From: Actinomycetota bacterium
GTDB taxonomy: Bacteria; Actinomycetota; CADDZG01; WHSQ01
NCBI GenBank assembly: GCA_016781115.1
Contig: JADDQX010000031.1
Location: 11,666-20,008 of the forward strand
Direction: 5' to 3'
Length of the DNA: 8,343 nt
Shown here: piece by piece, positions 1 to 6,861 of the stretch
How positions within the stretch are numbered: the stretch's first letter is position 1
Layout: every line of letters starts with the position of its first letter
Program-made: the position numbers and the translations under genes
The notes under the pieces: model-generated
Told to the model about the DNA's origin: nothing
What the model saw: the letters and a program-made list of their open reading frames with translations, nothing else
Databases searched by the model: none

Positions 1-30
1 CGCGAAGACGTCGACCTGAACGAGATCCAC
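1..30 (-). CDS. start of a truncated gene after argS, possibly PhzF-like
   Basis: Only about ten codons are visible, reading M-D-L-V-Q-V-D-V-F-A from a GTG at 30-28. An AGGA at 41-38 sits 7 nt upstream of that GTG and favours it over an in-frame GTG at 36-34, which would overlap the argS stop and has only 1 nt of spacing. The peptide resembles the N-terminus of PhzF/epimerase-fold proteins, which often begin with a Y-Q-V-D-x-F-type strand, but ten residues cannot establish a family. Its position directly at the argS stop suggests it is cotranscribed with argS. The rest lies outside the window. Confidence 0.35.
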   Translation of the reverse strand, partial: MDLVQVDVFA

Positions 31-32
31 GC

Positions 33-1688
33 TCACATCCTGTCGGGCGCGCCGACGCCGAGAAGGCCGAGTCCGCCCGCGAGGACACTTCGCGTCGCGA
101 GGCAAAGGACCAGGCGCGCCTGCGACAGCTCACGGTCCTCGCTCACGACCTTGCAATCCCGGTAGAAGCCACTGAAGGTCGATGCCAGCTCCTCCACGTA
201 GCGGGTGATCCGCTGCGGCGCGCGCAGCCGGGCCGCCTCGGGGACCGCCTCCTCGTAAGACGCGAGCTTGCGCATCAGCTCGTCCTCGCTCGGATGCTCG
301 AGCCGCTCGAGCCTCGCCACTTCGACCTCCGGCTCGTATCCCTCCTCCGCGGCCTTGCGCAAGATCGAGCAGATGCGCGCATGCGCGTATTGCACGTAGT
401 AGACCGGATTCTCCGGCGCCTGTTCCTTGACGAGGTCGATGTCGAACTCGAGAGGCGCGTCGATCGATCTGGTGAGGAACGTGTAGCGAGCCGCATCCAC
501 GCCGACGTCATCGACCAACTCGTCTAGCGGAACCGAGACGCCGTGTCGCTTGGACGCCTTCACCTGCTCGCCGCCGCGCACCAGTGACACGATCTGCACG
601 AGTGGGATCTCAACCGCGGGGGTATCGAAACCGAGCGCCTCGACGGCTGCCATCAGACGCGGGACGGTGCCGTGATGATCCGCGCCCCATAGGTAGATGA
701 GGCGGTCGAAGCCGCGCGAAAACTTGTCGACGAGGTAACCCAGATCTGCGGCGATGTAGGTCGGTTCGCCGTTGGAACGGATCACCACCCGGTCCTTGTC
801 GTCTCCGAACCGCGACGAGAGGAACCACAAGGCCCCGTCACGCTCCTCTATCAATCCCTTCTCGCGCAACGTCTCGATCGCGCCGGTGACCTCGCCGCGT
901 TCGTGCAGGGTGCTCTCACGGAACCAGACGTCGAAGGTCGTTCCGAAACGCTCCAAGGAGCGCTGCACGCGCTCCAGGACTGGTGGCCACGCGAGCTCCA
1001 GCATCCGCCGGTCACGCTCAGCCGGGTCTACGTCCACGAGGGCCTCGCCGATCTCCTCGGCGAGCTCTTGGGCGAGCACCCGAACGTCCTCACCCTTGTA
1101 GCCGTTCTCGGGTACCTCCGCCTCGATCCCGAAGTGTTGGAGGTAGCGGGCCGCGACGGACGCGCCGAACAGCAACATCTGCCGCCCTGCGTCGTTGAAG
1201 TAGTACTCCCGGGTCACCTCGTGCCCCGTCGCCTCCAGCAACGCCGCGATGGTGTCGCCCACCGCAGCGTGGCGGCCGCTGACGACGTTGACCGGCCCGG
1301 TGGGGTTAGCCGAGACGAATTCGACGTTGACGCGCACGCCGTTACCAGTATCCGAGGTTCCGAAATCCGTGCGGCTTGCGGCTCTCCGCACGACGTCGTG
1401 AAGCCACGACGGAGACAGGCGGAAATTCAAGAATCCAGGACCCGCGACTTCAACGCTGGCTATCAGGTCCGACGCTTCAAGAGCGTCCGCGATCGCCTGA
1501 GCTAGATCGCGAGGTTTCCCAACTCCTTTGGAAGCAACGAGAGCGACGTTGGTCGCCCAGTCGCCGTGGTCGCGGTTGCGCGGACGCTCGAAGAAGGGCC
1601 GGGGGACGTTGTCCGCCGGCAGCAGGCCCGCCGCTGCGACCTTATGCAGCGCAGCAGCGACCATCTCACCCAGCTGATCGGTGATCAC
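33..1688 (-). CDS. argS: arginyl-tRNA synthetase with divergent HIGH and KMSK motifs
   Basis: Cytosolic class I synthetase that charges tRNA-Arg with arginine using ATP. The product is 551 aa, a normal length. Seen: an N-terminal additional domain (about 1-90, with GDWATNVAL at 42-50), the catalytic core with SANPTGP at 126-132, EYYFNDAG at 161-168 and GADHHGT at 335-341, and a C-terminal anticodon-binding DALR-type helical domain with YVQYAHARI at 431-439, ending in LLGVGAPDRM. The HIGH region reads P-V-N-V-V-S-G-R-H (132-140), so neither usual histidine is present. The KMSKR loop reads K-A-S-K-R (377-381). Everything else looks intact, so I infer an active enzyme of a divergent subgroup rather than a pseudogene. 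The GTG start is set by AGGAG at 1698-1694, 5 nt upstream. The reading frame stays open far upstream (to 2225), but that part runs antisense to the tRNA and across the response regulator, so it is not coding. The response regulator ends 8 nt before the start. Confidence 0.95.
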   Translation of the reverse strand: MITDQLGEMVAAALHKVAAAGLLPADNVPRPFFERPRNRDHGDWATNVALVASKGVGKPRDLAQAIADALEASDLIASVEVAGPGFLNFRLSPSWLHDVVRRAASRTDFGTSDTGNGVRVNVEFVSANPTGPVNVVSGRHAAVGDTIAALLEATGHEVTREYYFNDAGRQMLLFGASVAARYLQHFGIEAEVPENGYKGEDVRVLAQELAEEIGEALVDVDPAERDRRMLELAWPPVLERVQRSLERFGTTFDVWFRESTLHERGEVTGAIETLREKGLIEERDGALWFLSSRFGDDKDRVVIRSNGEPTYIAADLGYLVDKFSRGFDRLIYLWGADHHGTVPRLMAAVEALGFDTPAVEIPLVQIVSLVRGGEQVKASKRHGVSVPLDELVDDVGVDAARYTFLTRSIDAPLEFDIDLVKEQAPENPVYYVQYAHARICSILRKAAEEGYEPEVEVARLERLEHPSEDELMRKLASYEEAVPEAARLRAPQRITRYVEELASTFSGFYRDCKVVSEDRELSQARLVLCLATRSVLAGGLGLLGVGAPDRM

Positions 1689-1693
1689 ACGCG

Positions 1694-1698
1694 CTCCT
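1694..1698 (-). promoter_or_regulatory. ribosome binding site of argS
   Basis: AGGAG lies 5 nt before the GTG at 1688. It overlaps the TAG stop of the response regulator (1699-1697), so ribosomes ending the upstream gene finish on the argS Shine-Dalgarno sequence. It decides the argS start against the long upstream extension of the open frame. Confidence 0.75.
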
Positions 1699-2071
1699 AC
1701 TGAAGCAGTCGCTCGACCACGTCCAAGAGGTCGCTGGGATCGAACGGCTTCGTCAGGTAGTCGGCAACGCCGAAGCTCTTTCCTCGCTCGATGTCGGACT
1801 GCTGCGCCTTCGCCGATAAGAACACCACCGGGATGTCCTTGGTCGTTTCGTTCTCCTTCAGCTTCGCGCAGGTCTGGTAGCCGTCGAGACGCGGCATCAT
1901 GATGTCCAAGATGATGAGGTCGGGGTGTTCGGCCGCGGCGACCTCGAAAGCCTCTTCGCCGTGGTGCGCGAGCAACACGTCGTAGCCCTCGACCTCGAGG
2001 TTGACCTCGAGCACCCGCAGGATCGCCGGATCGTCGTCGCAGATCAGGATGCGTTTGCCCTCGGTCGACAT
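1697..2071 (-). CDS. stand-alone receiver-domain response regulator (CheY-like)
   Basis: A 124-aa protein made of a single REC domain with no output domain. Seen: the acidic pocket D12-D13-D14, phospho-acceptor D56 in LIILDIMMP (52-60), switch residue S86 in FLSAK, aromatic Y105, and K108-P109 in LTKPF. All residues needed for phosphorylation and signalling are present. It would take phosphate from a histidine kinase not encoded here and act by protein contact, with the target unknown. The ATG at 2071 is chosen because the domain starts seven residues later. A TTG start 33 nt upstream would add only a proline-rich leader. No Shine-Dalgarno precedes the ATG, which together with a TACCAT box 8 nt upstream suggests a leaderless mRNA. 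The gene is followed by argS after 8 nt, so the two are almost certainly cotranscribed. Whether the regulator affects ArgRS or simply shares its promoter cannot be told from sequence. Confidence 0.92.
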   Translation of the reverse strand: MSTEGKRILICDDDPAILRVLEVNLEVEGYDVLLAHHGEEAFEVAAAEHPDLIILDIMMPRLDGYQTCAKLKENETTKDIPVVFLSAKAQQSDIERGKSFGVADYLTKPFDPSDLLDVVERLLQ

Positions 2072-2079
2072 TGGTGGGG

Positions 2080-2085
2080 ATGGTA
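2080..2085 (-). promoter_or_regulatory. possible -10 box for the response regulator-argS transcript
   Basis: TACCAT fits the actinobacterial TANNNT -10 pattern. It ends 8 nt before the ATG at 2071, so transcription would begin at or next to the start codon and give a leaderless mRNA. I see no clear -35 element at standard spacing. The call rests on one short hexamer and the lack of a Shine-Dalgarno sequence. Confidence 0.3.
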
Positions 2086-2093
2086 ACCGGGGC

Positions 2094-2120
2094 TTGGGCG
2101 GCAACTCGAGGCTCTAAGGT
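2094..2120 (+). promoter_or_regulatory. possible promoter of tRNA-Arg
   Basis: TTGGGC (2094-2099) and TAAGGT (2115-2120) could be -35 and -10 elements with a 15-bp spacer, shorter than ideal. The -10 ends 12 nt before the tRNA, implying a leader of about 5-6 nt. The segment also carries the divergent start region of the response regulator gene. Weak call based on position and partial consensus. Confidence 0.25.
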
Positions 2121-2132
2121 GGTGTCTCCCCT

Positions 2133-2204
2133 GCCCCCGTAGCTCAGGGGATAGAGCACTCGCCTCCGGAGCGAGGTGCGCAGGTTCGAATCCTGCCGGG
2201 GGCA
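2133..2204 (+). tRNA. tRNA-Arg (anticodon CCG)
   Basis: Complete cloverleaf of 72 nt to the discriminator base. The acceptor GCCCCCG (2133-2139) pairs with CGGGGGC (2197-2203). The D arm is GCTC/GAGC (2142-2145, 2154-2157). The anticodon stem CTCGC/GCGAG (2159-2163, 2171-2175) encloses loop CTCCGGA, with anticodon CCG at 2166-2168. The variable loop has 4 nt. The T arm GCAGG/CCTGC (2180-2184, 2192-2196) has loop TTCGAAT. All stems are perfectly paired. The discriminator is A2204 and is followed by CCG, so the 3' CCA is not encoded and must be added. It reads the arginine codon CGG; C35 and an A in the D loop agree with arginine identity. The 3' half of the T arm and acceptor is copied in the tandem repeat downstream. 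Confidence 0.97.
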
Positions 2205-2225
2205 CCGAGCACGAAGTGCGGCCAA

Positions 2226-2251
2226 CGGCAGGATGTCTTCTTATCCTGCCG
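2226..2251 (+). repeat. perfect inverted repeat, 9-bp stem, first copy
   Basis: CGGCAGGAT (2226-2234), loop GTCTTCTT, then ATCCTGCCG (2243-2251). A strong GC-rich hairpin spanning the junction between units 1 and 2. It is followed by G residues rather than a T tract, so it is not a standard intrinsic terminator, though it could slow polymerase or guide tRNA 3' processing. CGGCAGGAT can equally pair back with ATCCTGCCG at 2190-2198 inside the tRNA. Confidence 0.7.
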
Positions 2252-2278
2252 GGGGCACCGAGCACGGAGTGCGGCCAA

Positions 2279-2304
2279 CGGCAGGATGTCTTCTTATCCT
2301 GCCG
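2279..2304 (+). repeat. perfect inverted repeat, 9-bp stem, second copy
   Basis: Identical to the first copy: CGGCAGGAT (2279-2287), an 8-nt loop, then ATCCTGCCG (2296-2304), spanning units 2 and 3. It ends 47 nt before the sulfatase start, so it lies in or near the promoter or leader of that gene. A TAACGT at 2312-2317 could be a sulfatase -10 box, but I see no matching -35. Confidence 0.65.
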
Positions 2305-2351
2305 GGGGCACTAACGTGCGGGTGAACTAGGCCTGACAGGGGGAGACGAGA

Positions 2352-3788
2352 GTGAACCGATCGCGTGGCCGGGCCGGGGGGAGGACACCCCTCCGCACCG
2401 CCCTCCCCGCGGGCCTAGGGGTCGCCTTGCTAGCGCTGTTCATGTCGGCCGCACACCGAGCCCCCCGCGCTGAGGCCCAAGAACTCCCCCTGCCGGCGCT
2501 CCGGCCCAACGTGCTGGTCATCATGACGGACGATCAGCCCGTCAACAACACGATGGCGATGATGCCTCGAACCCGGCACTGGTTCGGCCAGCGGGGGACG
2601 ACCTTCACGAATGCCTTTGCCACGACGCCCCTGTGCTGTCCATCGCGAGCCTCGATCTTCACCGGGCGATACGCCCACAACCACGGGGTGAAGGCCAACT
2701 ACCGCGAGGAAACCGACAACCTCGACCACGACTCGACGATGCAGCGCTACCTCGCTGAGGCGGGCTACCGCAACGCGATCTTTGGGAAGTACCTCAATGG
2801 GTGGGACAGGGCCGAAGATCCGCCGTTCTTCCACGACTGGGCCATCATCCGCGGGGGCAAGGAGCGCGGTTATTACGGTGGTGATTGGAACGTCAACGGT
2901 CAGCAAGAGGTCGTCTCGCGCTACTCCACCAACTACATCAGGGATCACGCCTTGCGGTTCCTCGAGAGTGCCGAGACGTTAGACGCTCGCCCGTGGATGA
3001 TGTTCCTGAATGTGTACGCGCCGCATCATCCGAGCCTGTCCCCAGAACGGTATGCGGAGGTGGACGTACCAAGGTGGATTGATGACCCCGCCCGACGCGA
3101 GTCGAACCTCGCTGACAAACCCCCGTTCGCGCGTCGCGTCAGCGGCGCGCGCAGACGGGCAAAGGAGAACTACGAAGCCCAGATGCGTTCACTCGTTCCG
3201 GTCGATCGCATGGTCGAGGCAGTCAGGTTGCAGTTGAGGGCGCTGGGCGAGACCGAGGACACGATCGCGTTCTTCATGTCGGACAACGGCTACATGTCCG
3301 GCGAGCACCAGCTTCTGCGGAAGTCCGAGCCCTACACGCCGGCGACCAAGATCCCCTTCATGACGCGCTGGCCGGGGAACTTCGAAGCGGGGCTGACCGA
3401 TCGTCGCGTCATCGGCAACATCGACCTCGCGCCGACGGTCTACGAGGCGGCGGGGGTGACTCCCGACGAGTCGTTCCCGGTGGATGGGATGTCGCTTCTG
3501 GACGATGCCACCCGCGACGACATCCTGTTGGAGTATTGGCAGGAGCACCCGATCAACCAGACCTACGTGCCGTGGGCCTCGCTACGGACCCGGCGGTTCC
3601 AATACATCGAGTACTACGACCAAGACATGCAGCAGGTCCGGTTTCGGGAGTACTACGACCTGCACAGCGACCCGTGGCAGTTGGAGAACCTGCTGAACGA
3701 CGAGGACCCCGCGAACGATCCCGACGTGAGCATGATCGAGCAGCGTCTAGGAGAGCTACGGCGATGCTCGGGCGAAGGTTGCCGCTGA
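2352..3788 (+). CDS. secreted sulfatase, N-acetylglucosamine-6-sulfatase type
   Basis: Formylglycine-dependent type I sulfatase of 478 aa that hydrolyses a sulfate ester. Seen: an arginine-rich start and hydrophobic stretch (about 18-34) with an A-E-A cleavage site after residue 42, so it is probably exported by Sec. Metal ligands D60-D61 lie in IMTDDQ. The signature C95-C-P-S-R-A-S-I-F-T-G-R (95-106) has C95 as the residue to be converted to formylglycine. G-K-Y-L-N-G lies at 145-150, H225 in APHHP, D311-N312 in FMSDNG, and K333. The CCPSRAS signature, HNHGV (109-113) and GKYLNGW are shared with eukaryotic glucosamine-6-sulfatase, hence the subtype. The true substrate, a sulfated glycan or another ester, is unknown. 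The GTG start has GGGGGAG (2339-2345) 6 nt upstream. No formylglycine-generating enzyme, transporter or glycosidase is nearby, so it looks like a single-gene unit, convergent with argH. Confidence 0.9.
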   Translation: MNRSRGRAGGRTPLRTALPAGLGVALLALFMSAAHRAPRAEAQELPLPALRPNVLVIMTDDQPVNNTMAMMPRTRHWFGQRGTTFTNAFATTPLCCPSRASIFTGRYAHNHGVKANYREETDNLDHDSTMQRYLAEAGYRNAIFGKYLNGWDRAEDPPFFHDWAIIRGGKERGYYGGDWNVNGQQEVVSRYSTNYIRDHALRFLESAETLDARPWMMFLNVYAPHHPSLSPERYAEVDVPRWIDDPARRESNLADKPPFARRVSGARRRAKENYEAQMRSLVPVDRMVEAVRLQLRALGETEDTIAFFMSDNGYMSGEHQLLRKSEPYTPATKIPFMTRWPGNFEAGLTDRRVIGNIDLAPTVYEAAGVTPDESFPVDGMSLLDDATRDDILLEYWQEHPINQTYVPWASLRTRRFQYIEYYDQDMQQVRFREYYDLHSDPWQLENLLNDEDPANDPDVSMIEQRLGELRRCSGEGCR

Positions 3789-3864
3789 CCGCATAGATCG
3801 AGGGTTGCCTTCAAGCGGGATCGGCAGCGGTTTCGGTCCTCCCTCATCTCGGGGCGCAGCCTCG
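3789..3864. other. convergent intergenic gap, sulfatase/argH
   Basis: These 76 bp separate two genes that end facing each other. A terminator is expected, but I see no GC-rich hairpin followed by a T run on either strand. The only symmetry is weak, for example CCGCTG (3782-3787) against CAGCGG (3825-3830) with a 37-nt loop. Termination may be Rho-dependent or use an imperfect hairpin. Confidence 0.5.
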
Positions 3865-5194
3865 TCACCTTCGGCAACCGGCGCGCAACGCGGCGATCTG
3901 TTGGTCGACGCGATCGGGTGCCGTACCGCCGTGACTCGTGCGTAAGCGCACGCTCCGAGCCGGGCCCTCGGCCACCTCGGGCACCTCGGTGGCGATGTCG
4001 GCCGCGCCGGACTCAATAGCGGCGACGAGACTGCCCGCCGCGCGATGGGCATGCCGGAACGGCATCCCCTGCGCGACGTAGGACTCCGCAACGTCCGTCG
4101 CCCAGGTCGCTCCCTGTCCGGCGGCGAGCGCGAGTGCGTCGGTGTCGAACACGACCGCTTCCATCAGCTGCCGCATCCCCTGCAGGCAGGCCTCGACCCG
4201 ATCGACGGCCGCGAAGACATGGACCTTGTCCTCCTGCAGGTCGCGGTCGTATGCCAGCGGCAACCCCTTCAACAAGGTGAGCAGGGCCGTGGTGTCGCCG
4301 ATGCCGCCCGCGGCGCGGCCTCGGATCAGCTCGGCAAGGTCGGGGTTCCGCTTCTGCGGCATCATGCTCGAGCCGGTCGACCAGGCATCCGGGAGACGCA
4401 GGAAGCCGAACTCCGAGCTCGAGAAGATGACGATCTCCTCCGCCAGACGCGACAGGTGGACGCCGCAGAGCGCGCATGCGTGGACGAGCTCACAGGCGAA
4501 GTCTCGGTCGGAGACCGCATCCATGGCGTTGACGAAGAGATGTTGTAGTCCCAGCTGGTCGGCGACGACCGACGGATCCAACCCAAGCGTCGTCCCCGCC
4601 AGCGCGCCTGCCCCCAGGACAGAGACTGCCGACGCCGCGCGCGCCGCGTCGAAACGTACAGCGTCCCTGGCGAAGGCGGCCCCATGCGCGCAGAGGTAGA
4701 AACCGAGGCTGATCGGCTGAGCCCGCTGCAGGTGCGTGTATCCCGGCATCACCGCGTCTCGGTGCTCTTCGGCGCGCGCGGTGAGAAGCTCGACCAGATC
4801 GCGAGACAGCCCGGCCAGCCGTCCGGCGGCATCGCGACACCACAGCCGGAGGTCCTGCGCAACCAGGTCGTTGCGGCTTCGGCCCGCGTGGATCCTCGCC
4901 CCGGCGTCGCCCAGACGTTCGGTCAGCTCCCGCTCTACGAGTGAATGAACGTCTTCATCGATCGGTGCGATCCGAAGGTCGCCTCTCTCCCATTCCGCAA
5001 GGAGGTCGTCCGCGACCCGATCTATCTCCGCGACCTCGTTCTCCGAAAGCAGACCGGCGGCAACGAGAGCGCGGGCATGTGCCTGTGTCGCGGCAAGGTC
5101 GTAAGGCAGCAGACGGATGTCGATCTCGATCGACCGCGTCAACCTCAGCATGTCCGGATGCGGGCCCTCGCTGAAGCGCCCCGCCCAGATCGCC

Positions 5195-5202
<8 letters not shown>
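3865..5202 (-). CDS. argH: argininosuccinate lyase
   Basis: Cytosolic enzyme splitting argininosuccinate into arginine and fumarate, the last step of arginine synthesis. The product is 445 aa, slightly short of the usual 450-470 but complete. Seen in order: N-terminal WAGRFSEGP (6-14), EDVHSLVE (83-90), GRSRND (107-112), GYTHLQRAQP (154-163) with the T-H pair of the active site, AVSDRDF (229-235), and the fumarase/aspartase-superfamily signature GSSMMPQKRNP (277-287) carrying the catalytic-serine loop, then YDRDLQEDK (318-326). The protein is an all-helical homotetramer in this family. The GTG start lies inside the end of argG (8-nt overlap), so translation is probably coupled, and no strong Shine-Dalgarno is seen. 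It is the last gene of the arg operon and runs convergently towards the sulfatase gene. Confidence 0.97.
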
Positions 5203-6381
<1,179 letters not shown>

Positions 6382-6385
<4 letters not shown>

Positions 6386-6861
6386 CGGGACACGCTCTCT
6401 AGCACCGGCTCGCGTTGCAGCCAGCGCTCGACCATCTGTTGAGCGACGCCTGCGTCGGAAGCGGCCGCGAACACAGTGTCGTCGCCGGCGATCGTTCCGA
6501 CGACCCCGTCGGCCCCCGCCAGGTCGATCGCCCGAGCGATCGCGGACGCGTGCCCGGGCAGCGTGACGATCACCACGATGTTGCCCGCGACCTTCAGGTC
6601 GATCGCGAACTCGTCCAGCTCTGTTTGCAAGGTTCGGTCTAGACGCGCCGAGCGCGCCCGTGACGTCTCGTCGGGGAACCGGTAGGCGACCTGATCCCCG
6701 ATCCTGACCTTGATCGCCCCCAGCTCGTGCAGGTCGCGCGAGACCGTCGCCTGCGTGACGTCGTGGCCGGCCGCCCGCAGCGCCGCCACGAAATCCTGCT
6801 GTGTCGACGCGCGGCCTTCGTGCAGGATCTTCAGAAGGTCTCTACGCCTCTGTGACTTCAT
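6382..6861 (-). CDS. argR: arginine repressor ArgR
   Basis: Hexameric, arginine-binding transcriptional repressor of arginine biosynthesis genes. The product is 159 aa, full length. Seen: an N-terminal winged helix-turn-helix (about 1-65) with the recognition-helix signature QATVSRDLHELG (37-48), and a C-terminal trimerisation and arginine-binding domain with GHASAIARAID (103-113) and GVVGTIAGDDT (119-129), in which D127-D128 correspond to the arginine-contacting pair. The ATG start lies inside argD (20-nt overlap) and has its own strong AGGAGG 6 nt upstream, so it may be translated well independently of argD. Being inside the operon it probably controls, it would be autoregulated. No ARG-box pair is visible here, because the operon promoter lies beyond the right edge. 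Confidence 0.96.

Larger units (their letters stand above)
2190..2311 (+). repeat. 53-bp tandem repeat (2.3 copies) beginning inside the tRNA-Arg 3' end
   Basis: Units run 2190-2242 and 2243-2295, with a partial third unit at 2296-2311. The two full units differ at one base (A2214 versus G2267). Each unit opens with ATCCTGCCGGGGGCAC, which in the first copy is the end of the T loop, the T-stem 3' strand, the acceptor 3' strand and the discriminator of the tRNA. Each then holds GCAC-G(A/G)A-GTGC, a small hairpin, and CGGCAGGAT, the exact reverse complement of the opening ATCCTGCCG. The repeat fills nearly all the gap between the tRNA and the sulfatase. The architecture resembles the E. coli tyrT locus, where repeats carrying the tRNA 3' end follow the tRNA and yield rtT RNA. 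Length and sequence differ, so that is only an analogy. A slipped-strand duplication is the simplest origin. Confidence 0.9.

Noticed and set aside
903..1505. 200-codon plus-strand open frame opposite argS
   Set aside because: It has low-complexity composition, overlaps conserved argS coding sequence, and has no motif or convincing ribosome binding site.
2072..2104. Upstream TTG start of the response regulator (adds 11 residues)
   Set aside because: It adds a proline-rich leader outside the receiver fold, and the ATG at 2071 matches the usual domain start.
1689..2225. N-terminal extension of the argS reading frame to give a 730-aa protein
   Set aside because: It would run antisense through the tRNA gene and across the response regulator in another frame. 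The ArgRS family starts at about 1688, where a ribosome binding site is present. It is an open frame caused by high GC.
2226..2304. Intrinsic terminators of tRNA-Arg
   Set aside because: The stems are strong, but each is followed by a run of G and not T, so the standard signal is missing. They are kept as inverted repeats.
2190..2311. Integrase attachment sites (attL/attR) at the tRNA 3' end
   Set aside because: The copies are only 53 bp apart, no integrase lies in the window, and the tRNA-end sequence does not recur on the far side of the sulfatase near 3789-3864. A local tandem duplication explains it better.
2190..2311. Small CRISPR array
   Set aside because: The units are contiguous and identical throughout, with no variable spacers, and no cas genes are present.
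3789..3864. Bidirectional terminator between the sulfatase and argH
   Set aside because: Only weak, long-loop inverted matches and no T tracts were found, so no terminator is called.
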